Shown piece by piece: positions 32,219 through 41,775 of a stretch of 64,000 nt of DNA; the stretch's first letter is position 1; every line of letters starts with the position of its first letter. The notes under the pieces were generated by a model, which was not told the DNA's origin, did not search any database, and saw only the letters and a list, made by a program, of their open reading frames with translations. Made by a program: the position numbers and the translations under genes. The stretch comes from Poriferisodalis sp965198245 (GTDB lineage Bacteria > Actinomycetota > Acidimicrobiia > Acidimicrobiales > Poriferisodalaceae), in assembly GCF_965198245.1 (NCBI RefSeq), contig NZ_OZ240249.1:868001-932000 (forward strand), given 5' to 3'.

Positions 32219-33364
32219 TCAGGCCTCGATCTCCGGCGGCGCCAGAGTGTCCGCAATGAGCATCTGGACAACCGCGGCCAAGGCTTCGTCATCGGAGGCA
32301 CCGTTGTCCAACGCTCCGCGATAGGTCGCGAGCTGGCGGTCTGCCGAGGTTCCGCGGGAGCAGATGGTCCGCAGGTGCTCCAATTCAGTCACGCAATCGA
32401 GCGCCTCCGCGTCGGGGCGTGTCAGCTCGACGATCTGCTCCACGGCCTGCTCACAGGGCACCAGCGTGCCGCTGGCAAGATCGATGAGATGGTCGGAGAT
32501 GCCGTAGCGCTGTGCGCGCCACAGGTTCTCGCCGATCAGGAAGTTGCCGAAGTCGGGCCAGGGCTGGTTCTCCTCCTGCCGACGCCACAGCATGCGCAAC
32601 AGGCAGGCGTAGGCAGCAGCGATGGCGACCGTGTCCTCCATCTTGGTCGGGAGGTCGGTGACCCGCATCTCCAAGGTGGGGTATCGCTCTGAGGGCCGGA
32701 TGTCCCACCACACCTTGGAGGAGTCCTCGATGACACCGGCTCGCACGAGTACGTCGACGTGCTGCCTGAATTCGGCCCACGAGTCAAATCTCGGCGGCAG
32801 GCCAGTTCGGGGCAGTGTTCGGCAGACCGCGGTTCGGTAGCTCCGCAGGCCCGTGTCGGATCCTTGCCAGAACGGCGACGACGTCGACAGCGCCAGCAGG
32901 TAGGGCAAGAAGTGGGCCACCTGACCCATCAGGTCGATGCGCAGGTCGGGGTCTTCGATGCCGACATGGACGTGCAGTCCCGAAATAATGAGCCGGCGTG
33001 ACACGCCCTGCAGGTCGGCCGCGAGCGCCTGGTAGCGCTCCTTGTCGGTGATGCGCAGTTGATCCGCATGAGCGAACGGATGCGTGGAAGCGGCGATCGG
33101 CGCCAGCCCGTGCTCATGTGCGGCTTCGGTCACCGCGAGGCGCAACAGGCCGACATCGGCGCGCAGGTGTCTCATGTCCTCGCACACGCCGGTGCCGATC
33201 TCGAGTTGGGAGCTGAAGAGTTCGGGACTCACCAGACCATGGCGAAGCCCTGCGACCCGCTCGATCAAGCCGGAAGGCTGTGTCTGCACCAGCGCAGCGG
33301 TGCGTTGGTCGACCAGGAGGTACTCCTCCTCGATACCAATCGTCCAGCTCGGCTCGCCGATCAC
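32219..33364 (-). CDS. Glutamate-cysteine ligase family 2 protein (YbdK-like carboxylate-amine ligase)
   Basis: A 381-aa GCS2 family protein. Diagnostic blocks are TIGIEEEYLLVD at the start, ELFSSQLEIGTGVCEDM, GLHVHVGIEDPDLRID and LEMRVTDLPT with the C-terminal NLWRAQRYG. Enzymes of this family join glutamate to an amine with ATP; in actinobacteria the product is often unknown. It opens the minus-strand arm and is 55 bp upstream of the XdhC gene, so it may be co-transcribed with the cox maturation genes or simply adjacent. Confidence 0.85.
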   Translation of the reverse strand: MIGEPSWTIGIEEEYLLVDQRTAALVQTQPSGLIERVAGLRHGLVSPELFSSQLEIGTGVCEDMRHLRADVGLLRLAVTEAAHEHGLAPIAASTHPFAHADQLRITDKERYQALAADLQGVSRRLIISGLHVHVGIEDPDLRIDLMGQVAHFLPYLLALSTSSPFWQGSDTGLRSYRTAVCRTLPRTGLPPRFDSWAEFRQHVDVLVRAGVIEDSSKVWWDIRPSERYPTLEMRVTDLPTKMEDTVAIAAAYACLLRMLWRRQEENQPWPDFGNFLIGENLWRAQRYGISDHLIDLASGTLVPCEQAVEQIVELTRPDAEALDCVTELEHLRTICSRGTSADRQLATYRGALDNGASDDEALAAVVQMLIADTLAPPEIEA

Positions 33365-33540
33365 AGTTCACAATGATTGCAGGGCGAGCTGCCTCCGCGC
33401 CTCCAAACAGGAACGGCACAGCTTCGCCGCCCCTGGGCCTCCGGCACGCTCGAGGAGTGCGGTCCGTCAGTTTGAGCAGCGACCTCAGCGAACGCGATAA
33501 TTGCGATTGACCGCCCAGACTCCTATGCGAAGATGCACAC

Positions 33541-33855
33541 ATGAGTCCCGTGCCCGAGGGTCCTTCGTTGCAACTGCACCTCGGAGGCATGTCGCCAGAT
33601 CCCTTGCTTGATTCGGTTGTGGTGCGGCTCGAAGGACGGTTCAACTGGCTCCGTGCCAAGCTTGTGGCGGAACACGAGGACCGGTGGGCGCTCTTGCTCG
33701 ATCGCGGTTCTCGCTTGGTGCCCGAACTCCAGGTCTTTGACGGACAGTGGGACGCGATTGATGCGGGCTACCTCGATTCCGAGCATCGTCGCTTCTGCGT
33801 CAAGCAAATCGTGAAGGTCGACGAACCGCTCGTCATCCGGCCAGCCGGCTTCTGA
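33541..33855 (+). CDS. Small conserved protein, retropepsin cassette copy 2
   Basis: A 104-aa protein homologous to the one at 14284-14592. The core is shared: VVRLEGRFNWLRAKLV, EHEDRWALLLDRGS, WDAIDAGYLD and RRFCVKQIVKVDE. The N-terminus differs. It resembles DUF5678-type small proteins, seen next to retropepsin genes in many bacteria. 7 bp separate it from the protease-like gene. Function unknown; a partner or substrate of the protease is an obvious possibility (inference). Confidence 0.68.
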   Translation: MSPVPEGPSLQLHLGGMSPDPLLDSVVVRLEGRFNWLRAKLVAEHEDRWALLLDRGSRLVPELQVFDGQWDAIDAGYLDSEHRRFCVKQIVKVDEPLVIRPAGF

Positions 33856-33862
33856 CATCGAC

Positions 33863-34324
33863 TTGATCGCGTCTCCGACGCCGATTGAAGCGGAGGTAAC
33901 CGCGAGTGGGGCGCGTATCGGATACGAGCTCACGGTGACACCTGCAGGCCGTCAAGCACATCTGATGGATAGCCGGCCCTTGCCACCGCGGGTACGCGGA
34001 AATGGCCTCATCGACACCGGCACCTCTATGTCTCTCATCAGCGAAGCGACGGCAGATGCGCTTTCGCTCGACACTCTTCACTCCGTGGAGCTACACACAG
34101 CACTCAGTTCAAGCATGGCACCTTGCTACGCCGCTGAGTTCCAGTTCGTTGGTTCCGGTGGCATCCGGATGCCACCGCTGCGCCTCGTCGTGGCCCGGGC
34201 CCCAAACTTGCGCGAGGACATGGTGATCGGACTCGATGTCCTACGGCAGTTCCAGATTGAGTGGGATGGTCCGGCGGGCACTCTCCGCCTCTGGCCCGGC
34301 AACGTCCCCGGTTGTCACACCTAG
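33863..34324 (+). CDS. Retropepsin-like aspartic protease, cassette copy 2
   Basis: A 153-aa protein with an intact flap motif, LIDTGTSMSLIS (D-T-G), and the second motif MVIGLDVLRQFQIEW. The length suits a single-domain retropepsin that would work as a dimer. TTG 33863 is the likely start, as in copy 1. Compared with copy 1 it lacks the C-terminal extension. No signal peptide or membrane helix, so it should be cytosolic, unlike PerP-type membrane forms. Confidence 0.72.
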   Translation: MIASPTPIEAEVTASGARIGYELTVTPAGRQAHLMDSRPLPPRVRGNGLIDTGTSMSLISEATADALSLDTLHSVELHTALSSSMAPCYAAEFQFVGSGGIRMPPLRLVVARAPNLREDMVIGLDVLRQFQIEWDGPAGTLRLWPGNVPGCHT

Positions 34325-34346
34325 TCGCGCCAAGCTCCTCCGTTGC

Positions 34347-34601
34347 TCACACGACGATGGTCATCGGATAGCCGGCGTCGTCGATACGGACGTGACCAGC
34401 GGCAGTACCGAGGTGGGCTGCGTGTCCGGCGACGAATTGACGAGCAGTCCAGGCTGCTGCCGCGGCGTCAAGTAGGTCGTCGAGCGCAGAGTGCGGCGGG
34501 CCAGCTAGCGGTTTCCGCACGGCCGCTGCAGCCATCCGTCTCGCTCGTTCGAGGACCGCTGCACCCTCAAAGCGGGCTGCGACCCAGACCGGGTCATAAT
34601 C
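34347..34601 (-). pseudogene. C-terminal remnant of a DUF429 (RNase H-like) protein
   Basis: The frame encodes PPHSALDDLLDAAAAAWTAR followed by a D-x-G-Y-P-M end, the conserved C-terminus of DUF429 proteins, predicted RNase H-fold nucleases. It is open only back to a TGA at 34602-34604, so at least two thirds of the protein is missing. An internal ATG at 34535 could give 62 aa, but there is no ribosome-binding site. Together with short flanking DNA it fills the 311-bp gap before the molybdoenzyme gene. Confidence 0.6.
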
Positions 34602-34635
34602 TCAGACACCTCGCCTCCGTTCGGGAAAGGCTCGC

Positions 34636-36648
34636 ATGACCGATCGCCAGATTCACATCCGGAGTTGCTCGTTGTGCGAAGCGATGTGCGGACTCGAGGT
34701 GCACCACGCCGACGGCGACGTGAAGCTGATCAGGACGAATCACAACGACGTCTGGTCAAAGGGCTACATCGGCAACGCCGCGGGCTTCAACTACTCGATC
34801 AGCCGGTACGCAGGCATGTTCTTGCAACTGGCCGGTCTGCCCACCGTCTACTCCTCTGCCACGGTCGACACGTGGCCCAAGAACGTGAGCTGCCAGCTGA
34901 TGTACGGGCACGCCTGGCGCATCCCTGTACCCGACATCGATCGCACCGACTTCATGGTGGTGCAAGGCGCGAACCCCGCTGCCAGCCAAGGCAGTTTCAT
35001 GGCTCGCCCAGGGGCTCCCGCTGCCTTGGACGAGGTGCGCGAGCGGGGCAAGGTGGTGGTGATCGATCCTCGCCGCAGCGAGACCTGCGCCCATGCCGAC
35101 CAGTGGTTGCCGGTGCGACCTGGGACCGATGCACTGCTGCAGCTCTCGGTGGTGAACGTGCTCTTCGATGAGGGTCTCGTGCGGCTGGGACATCTGGCTG
35201 ATCGCCTCAAGGGAGTGGACAAGGTCCGTGCCATAGCCGCTGAGTTCCCGCCAGAGAGGGTCGCGGAGGCGTGCGGCACCGACGCCTCGACGATCCGCAC
35301 CTTGGTTCGCGAGTTCGCTGCCGCTGAACGAGCGGTCTGGTACGCCCGCATCGGCACCTGCAATCAGGACTTCGGCACGCTGGCGTCGTGGCTGCCCGAT
35401 GTGATCTGCGCGCTCACAGCCAACCTGGACGCAGTCGGCGGGCTGATGTGGTCGAAACCCGTGGCGTGGTCGATGCTCCAGCAGGACTGGGGCTTCGAGT
35501 CGGGTTTCGGGCGCTGGTCAAGCAGGGTCCGCAACGCCCCAGAAGTGCTCGGGCAGTTCCCGATGGGATGTCTCGCAGAGGAGATCGACACGCCCGGCGA
35601 GGGCCAGATCAAGGCGCTGGTCGTGGTGGGCGGCAACCCGGTGCTCTCAGCCCCCGAGTCCACTCGGCTCGACACCGCACTGCCTCAGCTCGAGGCGATG
35701 ATCTCGGTGGACAATGCACTCAACGAGACGTCCCGCCATGCCGATGTCGTCCTGCCGGGGCTCGCGGCGCTGGAGCAGCCCTTCTACTCCGAAATGCTGT
35801 GGGGCTGGGCCACACGCTCAGCGGCAAAGTATGCGCCCCCGTTGTTCCCATCTGCTGATGGTCGACCCGATGAGTGGGAGATCCTGACCCGGCTCGGAGC
35901 GATGTGCGCTGGGATGGGTGACGTCAACGCCGCCGAGTTCGACGACCTGTACTTCTCCGCGCTCGTTGAGTTGACGGGCGCGGATCCGGCGGTGGCGCTG
36001 GCCGCATCGCCTGACCCTGGTCCCGAGAGGATCAACGACTTGGCCGTGCGCACCGGTCCATGGGGAGACCGTTACGGCGAGAATCCCGACGGGCTGAGCC
36101 TCGACAAACTGCGGGATCTGCCCGACAGGCTGGACATGGGCCCGATGGTCCCCCAAGTCGACAACATCGTGATTCATCCCGACGGAAAGGTCGATCTGGC
36201 CCCCGAACGCATCACCGCCGACATCGAGCGCCTTGCCGGGCGCCTCGACCGACCAGCCGGTTCGCTGGTGCTCACGAGCCGACGCCACGTTCGCTCCAAC
36301 AATTCCTGGATGCACAACGTGGAGGTCCTGGTGCGGGGCAAGGATCGCTGCACGCTGCTCATCCATCCCGCAGATGCCGCGGACGCCGGCGTGGTGGACG
36401 GCGAGGTTGCCCGAGTCTCGTCGTCCAGCGGTGCCGTCGAGGTGCGCGTGGAGGTCAGCGACGAGATGTACCCCGGCGTGGTGTCGCTGCCTCACGGCTG
36501 GGGCCACGACAAGCCGGGAACCCGCCAGTCGGTGGCCAGCAGGTACGCAGGCGTCAACTACAACGTGCTCGTCCCCCCGGATTTTGTGGACGTCCCGTCT
36601 GGCAACGCTGCTGTCAATGGCGTGCCGGTGTCGGTCGTGCCGGTTTGA
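34636..36648 (+). CDS. Molybdopterin oxidoreductase (formate dehydrogenase-like) with internal deletion
   Basis: A 670-aa protein of the bis-molybdopterin oxidoreductase superfamily: C11, C14 and C18 (CSLCEAMCGL) at the N-terminus, PDIDRTDFMVVQGANPAASQ, VVVIDPRRSET, and a C-terminal molydopterin dinucleotide-binding domain (SNNSWMHN, LPHGWGHD). Odd: the fourth Fe-S cysteine (normally in a CPKG-type motif) and roughly 75 residues are absent; sequence jumps from SKGYI straight to GNAAGFNYSIS. Relatives are about 740-750 aa. The Fe-S cluster may be lost or changed, so activity is doubtful. GGAAAGG precedes ATG 34636. Confidence 0.85.
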   Translation: MTDRQIHIRSCSLCEAMCGLEVHHADGDVKLIRTNHNDVWSKGYIGNAAGFNYSISRYAGMFLQLAGLPTVYSSATVDTWPKNVSCQLMYGHAWRIPVPDIDRTDFMVVQGANPAASQGSFMARPGAPAALDEVRERGKVVVIDPRRSETCAHADQWLPVRPGTDALLQLSVVNVLFDEGLVRLGHLADRLKGVDKVRAIAAEFPPERVAEACGTDASTIRTLVREFAAAERAVWYARIGTCNQDFGTLASWLPDVICALTANLDAVGGLMWSKPVAWSMLQQDWGFESGFGRWSSRVRNAPEVLGQFPMGCLAEEIDTPGEGQIKALVVVGGNPVLSAPESTRLDTALPQLEAMISVDNALNETSRHADVVLPGLAALEQPFYSEMLWGWATRSAAKYAPPLFPSADGRPDEWEILTRLGAMCAGMGDVNAAEFDDLYFSALVELTGADPAVALAASPDPGPERINDLAVRTGPWGDRYGENPDGLSLDKLRDLPDRLDMGPMVPQVDNIVIHPDGKVDLAPERITADIERLAGRLDRPAGSLVLTSRRHVRSNNSWMHNVEVLVRGKDRCTLLIHPADAADAGVVDGEVARVSSSSGAVEVRVEVSDEMYPGVVSLPHGWGHDKPGTRQSVASRYAGVNYNVLVPPDFVDVPSGNAAVNGVPVSVVPV

Positions 36649-36701
36649 TCCGCCGGCAGGAACGGGCACCTCGCCGCGCTCGCTCGTAGGATGCCGCGCT
36701 G

Positions 36702-38048
36702 ATGCGCAGGGGTGCGGCCGTCACTGAGGCGCCGCGCCTCGAGTCCGAGTTCAGCGGCGGCGGGGCGTTCTCCGCACGCGGGTTCGCCCCGCTGTGGTTC
36801 AGCGGGTTGTGCTGGCACTGGGGACGCTGGGCGATCGCCTTTCTGGCGAGCTACCACGTCAATCAGATCACCGACTCGCCCCGCATGGTGCAGCTCACCG
36901 GTGCGGTCATGTGGGCGCCGCTGCTGCTTGGAGGTGCCATCGGCGGGGTGATCTCGGACCGGTTCGACCGCCGCCGCACCGTGCGGCTCCAGACCGCGTT
37001 GCTGGTGCCCTTCGTCGCCGTCATCGGGTTCGCCGAACGGTCCGACCAGCTGGGCATCTTGCTGCTGTTCCCGTTCCTGCTCTTCGCGGGCATCGGCTGG
37101 GTCGTCGACATGACAAGCCGGCGCGCCCTGGTGCTCGACATCGTCGGTCCGCACCGGCTGCACAAGGCAATGGCGTGGGAGACGATGGCGCTCGCATCCG
37201 GCGTGGCCGCTGGGCAGCTGCTCGGCGGTGCCGTCGCCGACCGTGCCGGTGTAGGGGCGGCCTTCCTCGGAGTGGCTGCCATGCTCGGTGTGGGCCTGTT
37301 CCTGCTCATGTGGGTGCCGCGGGTGCCCCCAGCCCGACCAGAGCCCGCAGCAACAGATCGATGGTCCGATGCTCTGGCGGACCGGATCTTTGAAGTCGTG
37401 CCCCTCGGCGGGGCATCTCATCGTCCGGAGCCTGCGCGAAACTCGACGCTTGCTGAGCTTCGTGCGGGCTTGCGACTGGCCCGCACCAACCGGGGCCTGC
37501 TCAGCATCCTGGGCGTCACCGTGATGGCGAACTTCTTCATGTTTGCCTACTTCCCCGCGGTGCAGCTCATCGGCGACGAGGTCGATGCCACGGCGTCACA
37601 GATCGGGATCATCGGCTCGATGACCGGCTTCGGCATGATCACTGGATCGCTGGTCACCGCCAAGTGGGGCAGTGGCCGCTGGGGGCTCGCCTACACGTTC
37701 GGCGTTTTCGTGGCCATGGCGATGCTGATCGTGTGGGCGCTGTCGCCGAACTTCCTGATCGCGGCAATCACGTTGTATGTGGCGAGCTGCGGCAGTGGAC
37801 TCTTTGCCGCCACACAGTCGACCTTGGTGCTCACCACCGTCTCTGAGGAGATGCGGGGCCGTGCGATGGGCCTGCTGAGCATGGCCATCGGCGCTCTGCC
37901 GGTGGGCACCTACGTGCTCGGCGAAGTGGCCCAGCAGCTCGGTGCTCGCACAGCGGTCATCTTGATGGCCTGCGGGGGTCTGGCGGGCATGACGCTGTGG
38001 CTGATGATCCGTCCCGAGGTCATTCGCCGTACCGGCCCCACGCCCTGA
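36702..38048 (+). CDS. MFS transporter (EntS-like)
   Basis: A 448-aa major facilitator with about 12 membrane segments. Motif A appears as GGVISDRFDRRRTV between helices 2 and 3, and a second half begins after the cytoplasmic loop around residues 205-245. The layout fits the EntS/MdtG-like exporter group. The N-terminal 25 residues are cytosolic. It follows the molybdoenzyme gene by 53 bp on the same strand, but the link is not obvious. Substrate unknown. Confidence 0.82.
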   Translation: MRRGAAVTEAPRLESEFSGGGAFSARGFAPLWFSGLCWHWGRWAIAFLASYHVNQITDSPRMVQLTGAVMWAPLLLGGAIGGVISDRFDRRRTVRLQTALLVPFVAVIGFAERSDQLGILLLFPFLLFAGIGWVVDMTSRRALVLDIVGPHRLHKAMAWETMALASGVAAGQLLGGAVADRAGVGAAFLGVAAMLGVGLFLLMWVPRVPPARPEPAATDRWSDALADRIFEVVPLGGASHRPEPARNSTLAELRAGLRLARTNRGLLSILGVTVMANFFMFAYFPAVQLIGDEVDATASQIGIIGSMTGFGMITGSLVTAKWGSGRWGLAYTFGVFVAMAMLIVWALSPNFLIAAITLYVASCGSGLFAATQSTLVLTTVSEEMRGRAMGLLSMAIGALPVGTYVLGEVAQQLGARTAVILMACGGLAGMTLWLMIRPEVIRRTGPTP

Positions 38049-38171
38049 GCCCCGGGGCACAACCGGGTGCCGCGCTGGACGCCAAGCTTTCATGCGCTAG
38101 CCCGCAGGTGACTACGCTGCGGCGTGGCCAAGTTGCGCCGTAGCCGTGCGTGACGGGAGGGGAAGCCGACG

Positions 38172-39263
38172 ATGAAAGCAGCAGTGCTCAACGAGATTCC
38201 GGGCGAACTTGAGATCGAAGACATCTCGATGGATGCACCCGGTCCGAACGAGGTCGTGATCGAGGTTCGCCATGCTGGGCTGTGTCACAGCGACCTGCAC
38301 TTCATGGACGCCCACTGGCCCTATGAGCTGCCTGCCGTGATGGGCCACGAGAGCGCTGGCCTCGTTGCCGCCGTCGGCGACAACGTCTCGTACGTGAAGC
38401 CAGGTGATCACGTCATCACCTGCCTCTCTGTTTTCTGTGGTCACTGCGAGCGCTGCCTGACCGGGCGCCCCAACATTTGCCAGAACCACGCTGCAGTGGC
38501 CCGCGCCGATGGCGCTGCGCCGCGGCTGTCCAAGCCTGACGGCACCGCGGTCTCGCAGTTCGCCCGACTCGGTGGGTTTGCCGAGGAGATGCTCGTTCAC
38601 CAGAACGCCGTGGTGAAGATCCGCGACGACATGCCGCTCGACCGTGCTTCTCTCATCGGCTGTGGCGTCACCACCGGTCTGGGTGCGGTGTTCAAGACGG
38701 CCCGCATCGAGCCCGGTTCCACGGTTGCGGTATACGGCGCAGGCGGCATCGGCCTCTCTGCAGTCCAGGGTGCACGCATCGCCGGGGCTGGTCGGGTGAT
38801 CTCGGTCGATGTCGAGAACGCCAAGCTCGAGACGGCTCGCCAGGTAGGCGCCACCGACACGGTCAACGGCGCCGAGGTCGATGCCGTGGAAGCCATCAGG
38901 GAGCTGACCGGCGGCGGGGTGGACTACGCCTTCGAGTGCATCGGGCTGAAGCGGACCTGCGAACAAGCGTGGTCGTCATCGCGACAGGGCGGCACGACCG
39001 TCATCGTCGGGATGATGCCGCTCGGCGAGAAGATCGAGATTGCCGGCTACGAGGTGTTCATGCTCGAGAAGCGGCTGCAGGGCTCGATGATGGGCTCGAA
39101 CGCCTTCCGGGTGGACATGCCCCGTTACGTCGACATGTACCTCGATGGACGGCTGATGCTCGACGAGATGATCTCGGCGCACATGCCGCTCGAAGACATC
39201 AACACCGGCTACGAGCAGATGCGCCAGCGCGTCGGCACTCGCACCGTCATCGATTTCGACTAG
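38172..39263 (+). CDS. Zinc-dependent alcohol dehydrogenase
   Basis: A 363-aa class III-like medium-chain dehydrogenase. Catalytic zinc ligands are C38 (GLCHSD) and H59/E60 (GHE); structural zinc cysteines are C89, C92, C95 and C103; the NAD loop is GAGGIG. A strong GGGAGGGG ribosome-binding site precedes ATG 38172. It is 62 bp from the SDR gene downstream; together they could run sequential oxidation of an alcohol. The substrate is not known. Confidence 0.9.
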   Translation: MKAAVLNEIPGELEIEDISMDAPGPNEVVIEVRHAGLCHSDLHFMDAHWPYELPAVMGHESAGLVAAVGDNVSYVKPGDHVITCLSVFCGHCERCLTGRPNICQNHAAVARADGAAPRLSKPDGTAVSQFARLGGFAEEMLVHQNAVVKIRDDMPLDRASLIGCGVTTGLGAVFKTARIEPGSTVAVYGAGGIGLSAVQGARIAGAGRVISVDVENAKLETARQVGATDTVNGAEVDAVEAIRELTGGGVDYAFECIGLKRTCEQAWSSSRQGGTTVIVGMMPLGEKIEIAGYEVFMLEKRLQGSMMGSNAFRVDMPRYVDMYLDGRLMLDEMISAHMPLEDINTGYEQMRQRVGTRTVIDFD

Positions 39264-39325
39264 CGGGCCCCGTATCGGTACACACTCACAGCAACGCACA
39301 CAACTCGAGGAGCGAGCGAGGGACA

Positions 39326-40150
39326 ATGGACGTCGAGGGCAAAGTTGCCGTCGTGACCGGCGCGGCAAGCGGCATGGGTCGCGCCATGGCAGTCACGTTC
39401 GCGGCGGCGGGCATGAAGGTGGTGCTGGCCGACATCGAAGAAACACCGCTGTCCGATGCCGCTGCTGATATCAGCGCGACTGGTGCAGAAGCCATTGCGG
39501 TACGCACCGATGTGTCCAAGCTGGCCGACATCGAAGCGCTCGCGGAGGCGGCGGTAGAGCAATTCGGCGCAGTCCATGTCCTGTGCAACAACGCAGGAGT
39601 CGGCATTCCCGGCCCGGTGGGGGACATGTCGCTCGAGGACTGGCGCTGGACCCTCGACATCGACCTGTGGGGACCGATCTGCGGCACCCATGTCTTCCTG
39701 CCGATCATCGAGGCAGCGGGCGAGGGTCACATCAACTCGACCGCATCGGTTGCCGGCCTGTATGCAGGCGCCTCACTGGGTGCGTACAACGTGGCCAAGC
39801 ACGGTGTCGTTGCTCTCATGGCCACCCTTGAGCGCGATCTGCGGCTGCGCAACTCGCCGGTCCGTGCGTCGGTGCTGTGCCCCGGGCCGATCAACACCAA
39901 CATCGTCTACAGCCAGCGCAATCGCGACCCTGAGGATGCCTCCCATCACGTCCGCACCGAGCAGGGCGACAAATTCTGGGACATGCTCCGGGGTTTCCTG
40001 GCGGAAGGCATGGACCCGTCCGAGGTCGGCCCGATGGTGCTCGACGCTGTCCGCACCGACCGCTTCTGGGTGCTGACGCATCCGGACATGGGCAAGATCG
40101 CCCGGTACCAGGTGGAGGCGATGCTCGACGACGGGCATCTCACTCGTTGA
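39326..40150 (+). CDS. Short-chain dehydrogenase/reductase
   Basis: A 274-aa classical SDR. Cofactor loop TGAASGMG is at residues 11-18, an Asp after the second strand (LADIEE) suggests NAD preference, then CNNAGVG, the catalytic Ser in NSTASVAG and the Tyr/Lys pair in YNVAKHG. A C-terminal insertion (PEDASHHVRTEQGDK) gives some substrate specificity. ATG 39326 follows GAGGG. Likely co-transcribed with the zinc ADH. Substrate unknown. Confidence 0.9.
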   Translation: MDVEGKVAVVTGAASGMGRAMAVTFAAAGMKVVLADIEETPLSDAAADISATGAEAIAVRTDVSKLADIEALAEAAVEQFGAVHVLCNNAGVGIPGPVGDMSLEDWRWTLDIDLWGPICGTHVFLPIIEAAGEGHINSTASVAGLYAGASLGAYNVAKHGVVALMATLERDLRLRNSPVRASVLCPGPINTNIVYSQRNRDPEDASHHVRTEQGDKFWDMLRGFLAEGMDPSEVGPMVLDAVRTDRFWVLTHPDMGKIARYQVEAMLDDGHLTR

Positions 40151-40196
40151 GCGGCCCGTTCGGGCGACGACGCACGCACTTGCGGCTGATGCCCTG

Positions 40197-41747
40197 ATGA
40201 AGCCCGCCGGTTCGATCTGGCGCGCGCCAACGCAGATTCCGGCGGCTCGCCCGTCAGTCTTCACGGTCGTCCCGCAAGTGCTCGACGTCGCGGGCCGCCC
40301 GCTGCCGCCGTCTGTCGCTCCGTCGCCGTCGCGCTCAGGCGATCGGCCACCGGTCGTCGAGGCACCCGAATCGGACAGCTACCGGTGGCGACTGCTGATC
40401 GTGATCGGCGTTGCGGTGCTGGGCTTCGGCTCGTTGATGACGCTCGTCAATGCTGCCTTGGTGCCGATCGCTGACGAGTTTGGCACCACTGCGTCCAACG
40501 CCGGCTGGGTGATGACGGGCCTCATGCTGGCGATGGCGGTGTCGACTCCGGCGGGCGGGAAGCTTGCCGACATCTATGGGCATCGCCGCATGTTCATGAT
40601 CGGAATGGCAGGCATGACCGCCATGATGATCGCCAACTATTGGGTCTGGAACCTCGGCTCGTTTGTTGCCGTGCGGGTGGTGTTCGGCCTGTGCGGCGGC
40701 CTGCTCATGCCCGCAGCGATGGCGCTGCTGATGCATGCATTCGGTCCCGAGCGCCGTGCTCAAGCGGTGGGCTGGTTCCAGTTCGCCATGACCGGCGCAC
40801 CCTCCATAGGTGTGGTCGCCGGCGGACCGCTGCTGGATGTCGTCGGCTGGCGAGCGATCTTCATGATGTTCGGCCTGATCGGGCTGGGCGGCACCTTGCT
40901 TGCCGCATTCGTCGTGAAACCGATCCCGAAGGGTCAGCGAGTGTCGATCGACGTGCTCGGAGCGCTGCTGCTGGCGACCGGGACGCTGCTCGTTCTGCTG
41001 GCTATCACGCGGGTGCCGACGCTGACGCGCACAGGCGCACCGGTGCTGTCGGATCAGACGCTCATGCTGATGCTGGGCGGGGCGATCGCGGCGTTCGTGG
41101 TGTTCGTGCTGTGGGAGCTGCGCTCCACGTTTCCGCTGCTTGACGTCCGCTTGTTCCGCCGACCCAACTTCTCCATGCCGCTGATCTCTGCGGCCTGCAA
41201 CCAGTTCGCCTACATGGGCGCGTTCGTGATCGTGCCCATCGTGCTGCAGGAGCGATATCTGTACTCCGTCGGGGTTGCTGCCTTGCTGATGGTGCCGCGG
41301 CCTGGCGCATTTGCGCTCGCATCGCCGTTCGGCGGAACGCTGGTGACCAAGATCGGCGCACGGGTTCCGATGATCTTTGCGTCGACCGCCATGATCGGCT
41401 CGATGCTGGCTTTCGCCGCCGGCAGCAGTCCCGGGGATTGGGGGCTCACGCTGGTCATGGTCGGGCTTGTGCTGTCGGGTGTGTCAGCTGGCTTCGGCTC
41501 GCCGGCCTATCAGATGCTCGTTGCCAACTCCGTTGATGACAAGGATCTCGGCATCGCCAACGGCATGAACCAGACCGTCATGTGGATCGGCATCATCTTC
41601 GGCATCCAGTCGATGCTTGCGTTCTCAGGCGAAGACCCGACGCTGGGGCGCACCCAAGCCACCTTCATCTTCGGAGCCATTGTCGCGGCGTTCGGTTTCA
41701 TAACGCCGCTGTTTGCTTCCCGCCGCGCTCTTTCCTCCCGCGGCTGA
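40197..41747 (+). CDS. MFS transporter, DHA2 (EmrB/QacA) type
   Basis: A 516-aa transporter with about 14 membrane helices preceded by a 60-residue Pro-rich cytosolic N-terminus. Motif A reads GGKLADIYGHRRMF, and motif C is recognisable in the fifth helix (GAPSIGVVAGGPLLD). This is the pattern of drug:H+ antiporters. ATG 40197 is taken as start; internal starts nearer helix 1 are possible. 46 bp after the SDR gene. Confidence 0.85.
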   Translation: MKPAGSIWRAPTQIPAARPSVFTVVPQVLDVAGRPLPPSVAPSPSRSGDRPPVVEAPESDSYRWRLLIVIGVAVLGFGSLMTLVNAALVPIADEFGTTASNAGWVMTGLMLAMAVSTPAGGKLADIYGHRRMFMIGMAGMTAMMIANYWVWNLGSFVAVRVVFGLCGGLLMPAAMALLMHAFGPERRAQAVGWFQFAMTGAPSIGVVAGGPLLDVVGWRAIFMMFGLIGLGGTLLAAFVVKPIPKGQRVSIDVLGALLLATGTLLVLLAITRVPTLTRTGAPVLSDQTLMLMLGGAIAAFVVFVLWELRSTFPLLDVRLFRRPNFSMPLISAACNQFAYMGAFVIVPIVLQERYLYSVGVAALLMVPRPGAFALASPFGGTLVTKIGARVPMIFASTAMIGSMLAFAAGSSPGDWGLTLVMVGLVLSGVSAGFGSPAYQMLVANSVDDKDLGIANGMNQTVMWIGIIFGIQSMLAFSGEDPTLGRTQATFIFGAIVAAFGFITPLFASRRALSSRG

Positions 41748-41775
41748 TTCCGGATCGGCACCGAGCGAGAGCGAG

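Noticed and set aside
33365..33540. A zinc-finger-like small peptide (C-x2-C) on the minus strand
   Set aside because: The frame is about 30 codons, interrupted upstream by a stop, without a start or ribosome-binding site.
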